Positions 1 to 9,547 of a stretch of 64,000 bases of DNA are shown piece after piece. A program made the position numbers and the translations under genes. The notes below the pieces were generated by a model. That model had not been told where the DNA came from. It was given only the letters and a program-made list of their open reading frames with translations, and did not search any database. Each line of letters opens with the position of its first letter. Position 1 is the first letter of the stretch. The stretch is from Janthinobacterium sp. GW458P (lineage in GTDB: Bacteria; Pseudomonadota; Gammaproteobacteria; Burkholderiales; Burkholderiaceae_D): the NCBI RefSeq assembly GCF_002127585.1, contig NZ_NEGZ01000001.1:427321-491320 (forward strand), written 5' to 3'.

Positions 1-144
1 TTGGGCCTGGTGCTCAGCCGCGCCATTGTTGAAGCGCATGGCGGCCAGCTATGGGCCGAAGTGGGCAAGCATGGTATTTTTCGTTTTGTTCTGCCCCTGG
101 CGCGCGCCAGCACGGCCGTTACTGGAGAGTATGGTGACAAGTAA
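1..144 (+). CDS. Sensor histidine kinase, C-terminal end (partial)
   Basis: The window opens inside this gene; only the last 47 codons and the stop are present. The peptide begins LGLVLSRAIVEAHGGQLWAE, which is the G2-box end of a HATPase_c ATP-binding domain, followed by the usual closing strand (FRFVLPLA) and a short tail. Its stop overlaps the start of the response regulator that follows by 14 bases, so the two are translationally coupled and very likely form a two-component pair. The sensed signal cannot be told from this fragment. Confidence 0.85.
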   Translation: MGLVLSRAIVEAHGGQLWAEVGKHGIFRFVLPLARASTAVTGEYGDK

Positions 145-742
145 TTTGACGGTGTTTATCGTAGATGATGACCCCGCTGTGCGCGATGCGCTGGGTTTGC
201 TGCTGGGTGTCCGTGGCTACCGCACGGCCCTGTTTTCCTGCGGCGAGGATTTCCTGCACAGCTGGCGGCGCGAGTGGGCCGGTTGTTTGCTGATCGATAT
301 CCGCATGTCGGGCATGGATGGCTTGAGCCTGCAGCGTCGTTTGCTGGAGCTGAAGTGCATGTTGCCCATCATCATCATCACGGGACATGGCGACGTGGCC
401 CTGGCGCGCCAGGCGTTCAAGGCGCAGGCCAGCGATTTCCTGGAAAAGCCATTCGACCACGACAAGCTGCTGGCCGCTATTGAGGAAGCGTTTTCGCGCG
501 AGGCGCACGCACGCGGCCAGCTGCTGCGCCAAGTCGAGGGACAGGCCTTGCTGCGCGCCCTGACGCCGCGCGAGCGGGAAGTGATGCAATTGGTGGTGAC
601 GGGGCAGCATAACCGGGACATTGCCCCGGCGCTCGGTATTTCCGTGCGTACCGTGGAAGTGCACAAGGCCAGGTTGATGGACAAGCTGGGCGTCGATAAC
701 GTGGCCGACCTGGTGCGCATCAGCATGCTGGGCCCAGGCTAG
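131..742 (+). CDS. Response regulator, FixJ/NarL type (REC + LuxR-type HTH)
   Basis: A 203-residue two-domain regulator. The receiver domain covers about residues 6-120: acidic pocket D12-D14, phospho-acceptor D56 in LLIDIRM, T84 and K106 (EKPF). The C-terminal LuxR-type helix-turn-helix carries LTPREREVMQLV and GISVRTVEVHKARLMDKLG. I chose the ATG at 131 because the upstream in-frame ATG (26) would add 35 residues that merely shadow the kinase gene in another frame. It overlaps the kinase stop by 14 bases. Of the known relatives it resembles the FixJ/TtrR/TodT group; the regulon is unknown. Confidence 0.9.
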   Translation: MVTSNLTVFIVDDDPAVRDALGLLLGVRGYRTALFSCGEDFLHSWRREWAGCLLIDIRMSGMDGLSLQRRLLELKCMLPIIIITGHGDVALARQAFKAQASDFLEKPFDHDKLLAAIEEAFSREAHARGQLLRQVEGQALLRALTPREREVMQLVVTGQHNRDIAPALGISVRTVEVHKARLMDKLGVDNVADLVRISMLGPG

Positions 743-757
743 CCGCGGCTGAGGGCT

Positions 758-1858
758 CTAAGCGATGGCCTTCAATACCTGATCGCTTGAAATCGCCTTG
801 ACCCAGTCGCTGCGCCGCGCCACCGTGATGACGGTGCTGTTGGCGCTGTCGAAGGGCGCCCATTCGGGATTTTTCTTGCGCATCAATGCCACCACGGGCA
901 CATGCACGGCGTTCGCCAGATGCATGATCGATGTTTCCACCGAAATAATCAGGTCGCATTGGGCCAGCATGGCCGGCAGCTGGAAAAAGTTGTCGACGGC
1001 GCTGAAGGCCTGCGTGCGGGGCAAGTTGCGCGCCTGCACGACGGCATCCACCTTGGCCAGTTCCTGCGGCATGGCATTGATCAGGAAGCAGGCATGCTGC
1101 CATTTCGGCATCGCCTGCATGCGCGCGATCAGCTCGGCAATGCGTTCCAGCGGCCAGCCGCGCTTGTGCGACTTGGCGAATGGATTCAACAGGACGAGCG
1201 GCCCCTGGCGCGGTGCAAAGCCCCAGGCGGTCAACTGCTCCTGCGCCTGCTGCAGCGCATGTTCGGGAATGTGCACGAAGGGATAGCGTTCGGCCACGGG
1301 AATCTCGAGTCCCGTCAATTGATGGAACCAGTCTGCATACACGCTGCTGATATGGTGCTCGCCCGCATCCTGTCCCGCATACGACGCCAGCACGGCGTCG
1401 ATCTTGCGGTAGGCCAGATAATGCCAGGGACGTAGCGGGCTGAACGGCTTGCGCGTGCCGATCACCAGCCCGTGCGGACTGATTTCGCGGGCAAGATCCG
1501 CATACTGCTGTGGCCGCACGTGGGCCAGCGAGACGACGACCGGATACTGTTCTGCCCGGGCCTCTTGCAGAGACTCCTCGTACAGGGCCGGGCTGTAGGT
1601 CTTGCGGTAGACCTTGGCGAACAGACCCGACTGTTCGACCCAATCGTACAGCGAATAGGTGCGCAAGCCTTCCCATTGCCTGGCGTCCGACGTGCGCCGG
1701 ACCTCATCGACCCACAGGTGGATTTTAATATGCGGGTAGGCCGCGGCAAAGGCGCGGAAGCCATTTTGCAGATAGGTGAAGTCTCCCAGCGCCAGATGGG
1801 CGATGAAAAGAATTTTGTCCGACTTTTGTAGAAGTTCGGCGGGAATCAAAGGCGTCAT
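758..1858 (-). CDS. Glycosyltransferase family 9 (LPS heptosyltransferase-like)
   Basis: A 366-residue protein with the GT9 (WaaC/WaaF/WaaQ) layout. The N-terminal half has FIAHLALGDFTYLQNGFRA, the donor half has NPFAKSHKRGWPLERIAELI near residue 230, and the signature SVETSIMHLANAVHVPVVAL lies near residue 310. Such enzymes add heptose or another sugar to the LPS core at the inner membrane. It is the last gene of a minus-strand run waaL-msbA-GT9, with 36 bases separating it from msbA, which fits lipopolysaccharide assembly. The acceptor position cannot be decided from sequence. It converges with the response regulator gene across 15 bases. Confidence 0.85.
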   Translation of the reverse strand: MTPLIPAELLQKSDKILFIAHLALGDFTYLQNGFRAFAAAYPHIKIHLWVDEVRRTSDARQWEGLRTYSLYDWVEQSGLFAKVYRKTYSPALYEESLQEARAEQYPVVVSLAHVRPQQYADLAREISPHGLVIGTRKPFSPLRPWHYLAYRKIDAVLASYAGQDAGEHHISSVYADWFHQLTGLEIPVAERYPFVHIPEHALQQAQEQLTAWGFAPRQGPLVLLNPFAKSHKRGWPLERIAELIARMQAMPKWQHACFLINAMPQELAKVDAVVQARNLPRTQAFSAVDNFFQLPAMLAQCDLIISVETSIMHLANAVHVPVVALMRKKNPEWAPFDSANSTVITVARRSDWVKAISSDQVLKAIA

Positions 1859-1894
1859 GTATCAATACGATTTCAGGGTATTCATTCGATGGTG

Positions 1895-3631
1895 TCAAAT
1901 TACTTGCTGGGAAAATTGCAGGCGATGCAGATTGGCATACGCGCCGTTGGCATCCAATAATTGTAGGTGACTGCCCGTTTCCATTATTTTCCCGTGTGAC
2001 AATACCACGATACAGTCCGCACGTTCAATTGTTGATAGTCGATGAGCAATAACTAAGGTGGTTTTACCCTGCATCAGGTGCTCCAGCGCCGCCTGCACGG
2101 CCCGTTCCGCCTCCGTGTCCAGTGCCGAGGTGGCTTCATCGAGGATCAGGATGGGCGCATCCTTGTAAATGGCGCGGGCGATGGCCACGCGCTGGCGTTG
2201 GCCGCCGGACAGGCGCGAGCCGTTGTCGCCGAGGCGCGTTTCGAGTCCGTCGGGCAAGCCATCGATCACGTCGGACAGGAAGGCGGCTGCCGCTGCCGCT
2301 TCGATGCGCTGCCGGTCCGGCGCCGCGTCGCCATATGCGATGTTGGCGGCCAGGGTATCGTCGAACAGCACCACTTGCTGGCTGACCATGGCGATCTGCT
2401 TGCGCAGGCTCGTCAGGGCGATATCATCGATATTCTGTCCGTCGAGCAAAATCTGGCCGCCGGTAGCCGAGTAAAAGCCCGGCAGCAGGCTGACCAGGGT
2501 CGATTTGCCCCCGCCGGACATGCCGACAAAAGCCACCGTCTGTCCAGGCGCGATGCTCAGATTTATGTGTTGCAAGGCCGGTTCCGGATGGCCAGGGTAG
2601 GTAAAGCTCACGTCCTTGAATTCGATGTGCCCGCTGCAGCGGCCAGCCAGGGGCTTGCCGCCCGTGCGTTCCGGCGTCTTGTCTATCAGCAGAAAGACTT
2701 CCTCGGCGGCGGCCATGCCGCGCTGCAGCGGGCCATTGACTTCGGCCAGCTGTTTCAGCGGCGTCAGCAGCATCAGCATGGCCGTGATGAAGGAAACAAA
2801 GCCACCTACGGTGATTTGTCCGTGCTCCGACTGGAACAGGGCCATCACGATGACCAGGGCCACGGCGGCGGCCGTGATCACCTGGGTAATGGGCACGGTG
2901 GCGGAAAAGGTGGTGGTCATGCGCATGCTGTAGCGGCGCAATTGTTCGGCGCGCTCTTCGAAGCGCGACTTTTCGTAGTCCTGGCCGCCGAAGATCTTGA
3001 TCACTTGCTGCGCGCGCGTGGTTTCCTCGATGACCTGGGTCAGCTCGGCATTGACGGCCAGCGAGTCGCGGTTGAGTTTTTTCAGGCGCTTGCCCGTGGT
3101 GCGCACCACGATGGTCAGCACGGGAAGCAGCACCAGGGTCACCAGGGTCAGGGCCCAGTTCAGGTACAGCAGCCAGGCCAGCAGGCCCAGCACAGTCAGC
3201 GAGGAGCGCACGATCGAGGTAAACACCTTGGTCACCATCTCGATGATCTGCTGTACCTCGAACATGATGGAATTGATGACCTTGCCGACCGTATGCGTGT
3301 TGTAAAAGTCGATGGGCAGGTTGAGCATGCTGGCAAACATCCGCCGCCGCAGTTCGTTGAGGATGCGTGTGGAGACATAGCTCATCAGGTAACTGCTGGC
3401 AAACGTCGAGGCGCCGCGCATGGCAAAGATGCCGACGACGATCAGCGGCACCAGCCAGAACGAGAAATTGACCTTGCCGCCGAAGCCATTGTCGAGCAGC
3501 AACTTGAGTGCATAGGGCAACAATGGTTCTGTCGCCGCCGTGACGACCATCGCCAGCAGGGCCAGGGCCAGATGTTTTTTATACGGCGCGTGCAGCGCGG
3601 TGAGGCGCTTCAGGTCGGGCGTGAGCATCAA
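1895..3631 (-). CDS. msbA: Lipid A export ABC transporter, permease/ATPase MsbA
   Basis: A 578-residue half-transporter of the usual MsbA length: an N-terminal six-helix exporter domain (about residues 20-310) fused to an ATPase domain. Visible motifs are Walker A GMSGGGKST (370-378), Q-loop VSQQV, signature LSGGQ (474-478), Walker B ILILDE (494-499), SALD D-loop and switch H531. It flips lipid A-core across the inner membrane. Context supports this: O-antigen ligase lies 48 bases upstream and a GT9 gene downstream on the same strand. Two ATGs are adjacent at the start; the second (3628) is equally possible. Confidence 0.93.
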   Translation of the reverse strand: MMLTPDLKRLTALHAPYKKHLALALLAMVVTAATEPLLPYALKLLLDNGFGGKVNFSFWLVPLIVVGIFAMRGASTFASSYLMSYVSTRILNELRRRMFASMLNLPIDFYNTHTVGKVINSIMFEVQQIIEMVTKVFTSIVRSSLTVLGLLAWLLYLNWALTLVTLVLLPVLTIVVRTTGKRLKKLNRDSLAVNAELTQVIEETTRAQQVIKIFGGQDYEKSRFEERAEQLRRYSMRMTTTFSATVPITQVITAAAVALVIVMALFQSEHGQITVGGFVSFITAMLMLLTPLKQLAEVNGPLQRGMAAAEEVFLLIDKTPERTGGKPLAGRCSGHIEFKDVSFTYPGHPEPALQHINLSIAPGQTVAFVGMSGGGKSTLVSLLPGFYSATGGQILLDGQNIDDIALTSLRKQIAMVSQQVVLFDDTLAANIAYGDAAPDRQRIEAAAAAAFLSDVIDGLPDGLETRLGDNGSRLSGGQRQRVAIARAIYKDAPILILDEATSALDTEAERAVQAALEHLMQGKTTLVIAHRLSTIERADCIVVLSHGKIMETGSHLQLLDANGAYANLHRLQFSQQVI

Positions 3632-3679
3632 TACGGTTCCTTGCAGGGGACAGCAAAAACGGTTGGGCGGAAAACGAAC

Positions 3680-4948
3680 TCAGGTAGTACGTTCTTGATG
3701 GCGCAGCATGGACCACAGTATCACCATCGGGAAGACCAGCATGATGATGCCAATGTTCAAAGTTAGCGAGCTCGTCGTCAGGCCAAAAATCATGTAGCAG
3801 GTGCACAGTACCACGCCGGCCAGCGCATACGGCTGGGCTGGGCTGGCGCTGTGGCGCAAGGCGCGGGCAAACAGGGCCAGCGGCGCAAGGAAGAGCAGCA
3901 ACAGGGCCAGCAGGCCAGTGATGCCGCGTTTGACCAATGTGTCGAGATAGTCATTGTGGGCATTGGTATAGTTACTGATGACGTCGCTCATTTTTCCTTC
4001 TGCCACCATGATGCGTTTTTCCTCCAGATAACCAGTACGGCCGATGCCCATCCACACGTGCTCGCTTGACATCAGCAGGGCCGTGCGCCACATCTCAAGA
4101 CGTTGGCCGACGGACGACCACTTGAGGTCAGCGCCGTATTCAAAATCTTGCATCTCATTGACAGCGATATCCATCCGTTTGCGTATCTGGGAGTTGGGCA
4201 ATGCGTAGGTAAGCGAGCCCAGTGTGATGATGATGACAATGACCGCTCCTATGATATAGCGTTTGTCATGTGTTTTTGCATGGTGCAGTGCAATGATCCC
4301 CGTACAGACAGGCAAAACCAGCCAACCGCCGCGACTGCCACTGACGATGGAACCGAGGACGCCAGCCAAGGTGCCTGCGAGGATTAATAATGTCCATGTC
4401 GTACGATTGCGTTGTTCACGAGCCCAGCCCAAGCCGCAAAGGAGTAGCATGCCTAGCAACATGCTGGCATTGCCGTAGTGAATAGCATTGCTGGTTGCCG
4501 CTTGTGGACGCTCCAAATGCAGGACGATCAATTGCCAAAACGCCAGTGCAGCGCTTGCGATTGCCCCGATGGCAACTCCACTCCACCACGCTGCGGGGCG
4601 AGGCGGATAGGCGAGCAGTAACAGCAGTACCGGTGCTGCCAGTAGCGCGCGCAGAGGGATGTCGAGTTCGCGCGTCGGATCGGCGTGGTACAGCATGTTT
4701 GCCGTGAAAACGAAGAAATACAATAGTAGCGTGCCCAGCAGCAGATAATCCTGGCGCTGCAGATTCAGGCGGGGCCGTTTCCATAGCAGACAGGTGCTGG
4801 CAAGCAGAAGGGGTAAAGCCCCGAATGAGTATCCGCTGGTAACTGCCAACGACAATGCAGAAAAAAGAAATATACAAATAGAAGTCAGACCGAGCATGAA
4901 TATCCTTGGTAACGCATATCGTCGCCAATCTGGCAACTGTAGCAACAT
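3680..4948 (-). CDS. waaL: O-antigen ligase (WaaL/Wzy_C family)
   Basis: A 422-residue polytopic membrane protein with roughly twelve hydrophobic segments. The large periplasmic loop typical of O-antigen ligases falls at about residues 255-345. It carries GQRLEMWRTAL and the conserved histidine region NAHNDYLDTLVKRG, and the Wzy_C hallmark GSRGGW lies just before it. It would join O-polysaccharide to lipid A-core in the periplasm. It is the first gene of the minus-strand waaL-msbA-GT9 run. A polymerase (Wzy) or a glycan ligase of another pathway cannot be excluded, but the msbA neighbour favours ligase. Confidence 0.8.
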   Translation of the reverse strand: MLLQLPDWRRYALPRIFMLGLTSICIFLFSALSLAVTSGYSFGALPLLLASTCLLWKRPRLNLQRQDYLLLGTLLLYFFVFTANMLYHADPTRELDIPLRALLAAPVLLLLLAYPPRPAAWWSGVAIGAIASAALAFWQLIVLHLERPQAATSNAIHYGNASMLLGMLLLCGLGWAREQRNRTTWTLLILAGTLAGVLGSIVSGSRGGWLVLPVCTGIIALHHAKTHDKRYIIGAVIVIIITLGSLTYALPNSQIRKRMDIAVNEMQDFEYGADLKWSSVGQRLEMWRTALLMSSEHVWMGIGRTGYLEEKRIMVAEGKMSDVISNYTNAHNDYLDTLVKRGITGLLALLLLFLAPLALFARALRHSASPAQPYALAGVVLCTCYMIFGLTTSSLTLNIGIIMLVFPMVILWSMLRHQERTT

Positions 4949-5043
4949 AAAGTAGCCGTCATTGTAATCGAAGGTTTATGCAAAAATACCTTCAGATAAT
5001 TTCATTGTTGGCAACTATCCAGGATAGACCAAGGGGAAGCGAG

Positions 5044-5074
5044 AAAAACCATGGTTTTTGGCCATGGTTTTTTT
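5044..5074 (-). terminator. Rho-independent terminator after malic enzyme
   Basis: A perfect 11-base inverted repeat (AAAAACCATGG / CCATGGTTTTT) with a 7-base loop. Read on the minus strand it ends in a T run, 59 bases after the malic enzyme stop. The plus strand also ends in seven T, so it could act both ways. Confidence 0.85.
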
Positions 5075-5132
5075 GTAAGCAATGGTAACTTGCTATGGTT
5101 TTGCTAAGGGCAGAGCGTCTTTCTCATGCGCT

Positions 5133-6389
<1,257 letters not shown>

Positions 6390-6436
6390 AGGAATTCTGG
6401 GAAGGGCATACAGGGCCCGAGTGGTCAATCTGAGCC

Positions 6437-6465
6437 ATGTTATGCAAGCGTTTGCACGCTGTCAA
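6437..6465 (-). promoter_or_regulatory. Malic enzyme promoter with embedded LacI-family operator O1
   Basis: On the minus strand a perfect -35 TTGACA (6460-6465) and a -10 TAACAT (6437-6442, 4 of 6 matches) are 17 bases apart. The spacer contains TGCAAGCGTTTGCA (6443-6456), an exact match to the LacI-family half-site pattern TGNAANCGNTTNCA. A repressor bound there would block RNA polymerase. The predicted leader to the ATG at 6389 is about 40 bases. Confidence 0.8.
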
Positions 6466-6520
6466 GGCTCGTTTGAGGGGAAGTCGATCAAAACCGCTTT
6501 GGGCGAGGGCTTTATTTCAA

Positions 6521-6534
6521 TGCAAGCGTTTGCT
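6521..6534. promoter_or_regulatory. LacI-family operator O2
   Basis: TGCAAGCGTTTGCT, identical to O1 in 13 of 14 positions, lies 78 bases away and just upstream of the putative promoter of the LacI-type gene. Two sites of this spacing would allow looping or autoregulation. Confidence 0.75.
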
Positions 6535-6540
6535 CGGTTT

Positions 6541-6571
6541 TTGACGGGATGGGGATTTTTTGCGATAAAAT
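6541..6571 (+). promoter_or_regulatory. Putative promoter of the LacI-type regulator
   Basis: TTGACG (6541-6546) is followed 17 bases later by GATAAA (6564-6569), overlapping TAAAAT at 6566-6571. It lies 26 bases before the ATG and directly after O2. The match is moderate. Confidence 0.5.
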
Positions 6572-6596
6572 CGCGGTATTGCGATCCGGGAAGCCC

Positions 6597-7628
6597 ATGA
6601 CAAACAAGAACCCCACCTTAAGCGACGTAGCGCGGGCCAGCGGCGTGCATTTTTCCACCGTCTCGCGCGTGATGAATCCGGCAACGCGGCAAATGGTCAG
6701 CGCCGAAGTGGCGGCACGCGTGCTGGCCGAGGCGGGACGGCTGGGCTACCGGCCAAACCGCGCCGCTTCCACCTTGGTCACGCGCAAGTCGCGCATCATC
6801 GGCGTGGTCTTGCCGGATATCACGAATGCCGTGTTCCCCCCCATCCTGCTGGGCATCGAGGAAGGCTTGCGCAAGCATGGCTACCTGGCCATCGTCGCCA
6901 ATGTGGGCGCCGACGAGGAAGAGCAGTTGTTTGTCATTAACCGCCTGCTGGGGCAGCAGGTCGATGGCCTGATCCTGGCCACGGCGCGTCGCGATGATCC
7001 CGTCATCAAGATGTGCATCGACCAGAACGTGCCCGTGGTCACCGTCAACCGCAGCGACGAGACGGGCGTCGCTTCCTGCGTCGTCAGCGATGACGTGGTC
7101 GGCATGCGCCTGGCCGTCGAGCACCTGCTGGCGCTGGGCCACCGCCATATCGCGCACATTGCGGGACCGGAAAACCTGTCCACGGGCCACGTGCGCCGCC
7201 TGGGCTTCCTGGCCGCCATCCAGGCCAGCGAACTCGATCCGTCGCAGGCGTTCGTCTTCGAGAGCAGCGGTTACTCGCGCGAATGCGGCAAGGCGGCCCT
7301 GCTGGAACTGCTGCGCCAGTCGCCGCAGACGACGGCCGTGGTGGCCGGCAGCGACCTGGTGGCCATCGGCTGCTATGACGCCATCCGCGAGCTGGGCTTG
7401 AGTTGCCCCGAAGATATTTCCGTGGTGGGCCACAACGATATGCCCTATATGGACATGATCCGTCCGCCGTTGAGCACCATCCGCATCCGCCATCATGGCA
7501 TCGGCACGGAAGCGGCGCGCCTGATCCTGCAAACCATCGATACACCCGATGCCGCCGTGCTGGACGTGCGCCTGAAGCCGGAACTCGTGGTGCGCGAGTC
7601 GACGGCGCCGCCGCGCGCTTGCCGCTGA
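6597..7628 (+). CDS. LacI/GalR-family transcriptional regulator
   Basis: A 343-residue regulator: N-terminal LacI helix-turn-helix and hinge (TLSDVARASGVHFSTVSRV, then LGYRPNRAA) followed by a periplasmic-binding-protein-like effector domain (IIGVVLPDITNAVFPP; HRHIAHIAGP; ISVVGHNDMPYMDMIRPPLS). I start at the ATG at 6597 because the HTH follows at the usual distance; the longer frame from 6549 overlaps the predicted promoter. It is divergent from the malic enzyme gene, and both share two matching LacI-type operators, so it probably represses maeB and itself. The effector is unknown; the neighbouring enzyme suggests a carbon-status signal, which is inference. Confidence 0.88.
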   Translation: MTNKNPTLSDVARASGVHFSTVSRVMNPATRQMVSAEVAARVLAEAGRLGYRPNRAASTLVTRKSRIIGVVLPDITNAVFPPILLGIEEGLRKHGYLAIVANVGADEEEQLFVINRLLGQQVDGLILATARRDDPVIKMCIDQNVPVVTVNRSDETGVASCVVSDDVVGMRLAVEHLLALGHRHIAHIAGPENLSTGHVRRLGFLAAIQASELDPSQAFVFESSGYSRECGKAALLELLRQSPQTTAVVAGSDLVAIGCYDAIRELGLSCPEDISVVGHNDMPYMDMIRPPLSTIRIRHHGIGTEAARLILQTIDTPDAAVLDVRLKPELVVRESTAPPRACR

Positions 7629-7662
7629 TTGCGCTTGTTTTGCTTGAGTATGTTTAAATCTT

Positions 7663-7681
7663 GATATTGATAATGATCAAG
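7663..7681. promoter_or_regulatory. Weak Fur-box-like palindrome
   Basis: GATATTGATAATGATCAAG matches the classic 19-base Fur box at 14 positions and is part of a longer CTTGAT...ATCAAG inverted repeat. It precedes the DUF1353-like gene. The match is suggestive only. Confidence 0.25.
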
Positions 7682-7742
7682 ACAAAACCATGCAGATGAC
7701 AGGCAAGCAACAACAGCGGCGCTCGCCTCGGCGGGGCAGCTG

Positions 7743-8210
7743 ATGCCGAAGAATTTCGGCATGCCCGGCAATGCCTGGCGCTATGCGCTGGGCAGCGACT
7801 ATGGCTATTGCTCTCCCTTGCTCGAAGGCATAGAGTTTGAAAACGAGTGGGTGACGATACGCGAATCGGCGATCCGCATCCGCGCCGGCTATGCCTGGGA
7901 TGGCTGTTCGCCCTGCATCAGCGTGCTCGGCCTGTTTTACGTGGGCACGCCCGATGGCGCGCAGCACCTGGGCCTGCCGGCGACCTATCATGCCAGCCTC
8001 GTGCATGACGTGCTGTGCCAGTGGCGCGCCGATATTCCCGTGACCCGCGCGCAGTCGATCGCCATTTTCCATCAATTGCTCAAGGAAGTACGTTTTCCCC
8101 TGGCGGGACTGTATGCGGGCGCTGTTTTCCTCTTCGGGCCGCGGCGCGCTTTCATGCCGCCCGCCGCGCGCGCCGCGGCCCTTGCACCATCGCGTTCCCA
8201 CCCGACGTAG
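7743..8210 (+). CDS. Conserved hypothetical protein, DUF1353-like
   Basis: A 155-residue protein without signal peptide. Its pattern, a glycine/aspartate turn (GYAWDGCSPC), then HASLVHDVLCQ, then a helical end with LAGLYAGAVFLFG, resembles the DUF1353 arrangement (aDGaSxP, then LHDxLY, then a terminal helix). That family is of unknown function and is common near phage lysis genes, but no phage genes are present here. The ATG at 7743 shares its A with the stop of a 17-codon upstream reading frame (7690-7743, TGATG), which could couple translation. The Ala/Arg-rich C-terminus (about residues 135-155) is poorly conserved in character. Confidence 0.6.
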   Translation: MPKNFGMPGNAWRYALGSDYGYCSPLLEGIEFENEWVTIRESAIRIRAGYAWDGCSPCISVLGLFYVGTPDGAQHLGLPATYHASLVHDVLCQWRADIPVTRAQSIAIFHQLLKEVRFPLAGLYAGAVFLFGPRRAFMPPAARAAALAPSRSHPT

Positions 8211-8216
8211 CAGGAA

Positions 8217-8241
8217 AGCGCCGGCAAGGCATGCCGGCGCT
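8217..8241 (+). terminator. Strong hairpin after DUF1353-like gene
   Basis: A perfect 10-base stem, AGCGCCGGCA / TGCCGGCGCT, with a 5-base loop, placed 7 bases after a stop codon. There is no T run, so it may stabilise the 3' end rather than terminate. Confidence 0.5.
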
Positions 8242-8294
8242 GTCGCAAGGTGTTAAACTGGCGCCCCTCATCGTTTCTCTTGCCCTCTATCGCC

Positions 8295-8834
8295 ATGACC
8301 AAAACCAATACGCCATCCCCCAAACGCCGCGAAGAGGGCGTCGCCAAGCTGACCGTCAATCCCTTCCTGGACGCCGAGTTTTATGCGCGCATGCGCGATT
8401 ACACGGAACGCGATGCGGCCATCATCAAGGAACTGAAAGCGATCGCCGAGATTCGCGCTGGCAACAAGCAGCCCGATCCGCGTCTGGCGCCGTCGCTGAC
8501 CGCCCTGCGCAGCACCGTCAAAAAGGGCCTGACTTTCGGCGAGATGCTCGACCGCATGGCCGCCGGCAAGGAAAAAGGCCTGTGGGAACCGTGGATGACG
8601 ACCTTCGGCATCGAGATCCGCGCCGTCAACTACGGCGCCGGTCCGCGCAACGCCTGCCTGGTGCTGGACCTGGCGGCCAACGCCCCTGCACACGCGATGT
8701 TCGCCAAGGCGGGCATCCAGAACTGGCGCAGCCTCGCCGCCGACGACTGCTCCGTCGTGCGTTCGGAAAAGGCCACGGAGACCACACCGTTGAAAGTGTA
8801 TGCCGTGTTTTACCTGGACCCGCTGCCCGCCTGA
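8295..8834 (+). CDS. Conserved hypothetical protein
   Basis: A 179-residue soluble protein that I do not recognise. The first 20 residues are basic and polar. They are followed by a helical stretch (FYARMRDYTERDAAIIKELK), a conserved-looking segment (KKGLTFGEMLDRMAAGKEKG, then W-P-W) and a strand-rich C-terminus (GPRNACLVLDLAANAP). No signal peptide, membrane segment or catalytic motif stands out. The ATG at 8295 is preferred over the upstream start at 8250, because the extra 15 residues are hydrophobic and lie over the likely leader. It converges with the LysE gene, four bases apart. Confidence 0.6.
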   Translation: MTKTNTPSPKRREEGVAKLTVNPFLDAEFYARMRDYTERDAAIIKELKAIAEIRAGNKQPDPRLAPSLTALRSTVKKGLTFGEMLDRMAAGKEKGLWEPWMTTFGIEIRAVNYGAGPRNACLVLDLAANAPAHAMFAKAGIQNWRSLAADDCSVVRSEKATETTPLKVYAVFYLDPLPA

Positions 8835-8838
8835 TCCG

Positions 8839-9468
8839 TCAGACACTGCTGCTGGCGACATTTACCAGCAGCAGCACCGCCAGCACGATCAGCATCACGC
8901 CCGATAGCCGCTCCAGGCTCGGCAGCGCGCGCGCGAAGCGCTGCCGCAGCGTGCCATTGCCGATGGCCAGCGCCACCGCCATGTCCCACGCCAGCACGGC
9001 ACACACCATCCACACGCCATACAGCACGACCGAGCCGCTGTCCGTTTGCCGGCTGGCGACGACGGACGCCAGACTCACGTAGAACAGCGCATTCTTCGGA
9101 TTCAGGATGGCAGACAGGAAACCCATGCCCAGGCCGTTGCGCCAGTGCGCCTTGCCGGGCGTGGCGGCCGGCGCTGCCGTCAGCGTCGTGGTGCCCGCAT
9201 GGCGCAGGAATAGCCCGCCGAGGTACAGCAGATAAGCGCAGCCCGCCAATTGCACGGCGATAAACAGGGGACTGCCCGGATGCAGCACGGCGACGCCGCC
9301 AAACGCCGCCACGATGAACACGCCATTGGCCAGTGCGATGCCGATGCACGCTGGCATGGCGCCGCGCCAGCCGTGCGCCAGCGCGCTGCGGGCGACGAGG
9401 AAAAAATCGGGCCCCGGCGACAGCAGCGCGAGGAAGTGGGCGGCGGCGATAAGGAGAAAATCCTGCAT
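8839..9468 (-). CDS. LysE/RhtB-family amino acid exporter
   Basis: A 209-residue inner-membrane protein with about six hydrophobic helices and the family signature FLALLSPGPDFFLVARSALAHGW near the N-terminus, plus GFLSAILNPKNALFYVSL in the middle. These carriers export amino acids or their analogues by exchange with protons. I start at the ATG at 9468 because the longer reading frame has a charged, non-membrane extension. The gene follows an AraC-type regulator on the same strand (79 bases between them), a common regulator/exporter pairing. The substrate cannot be told. Confidence 0.88.
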   Translation of the reverse strand: MQDFLLIAAAHFLALLSPGPDFFLVARSALAHGWRGAMPACIGIALANGVFIVAAFGGVAVLHPGSPLFIAVQLAGCAYLLYLGGLFLRHAGTTTLTAAPAATPGKAHWRNGLGMGFLSAILNPKNALFYVSLASVVASRQTDSGSVVLYGVWMVCAVLAWDMAVALAIGNGTLRQRFARALPSLERLSGVMLIVLAVLLLVNVASSSV

Positions 9469-9547
9469 GAAACGCGACTCCGGCAATGGCGATGCGCGAG
9501 TATGCGGGGGGACGCTCCGGTCTGTATTGAAGAAAATTGCAGGCGCT

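Noticed and set aside
26..130. N-terminal extension of the response regulator from an upstream ATG
   Set aside because: These 35 codons are the out-of-frame shadow of the kinase end; the receiver domain begins just after the ATG at 131.
2078..3766. 562-codon open frame on the plus strand opposite msbA and waaL
   Set aside because: It is antisense to clear msbA motifs, has His/Gln/Arg-rich low-information sequence and is a by-product of high GC content.
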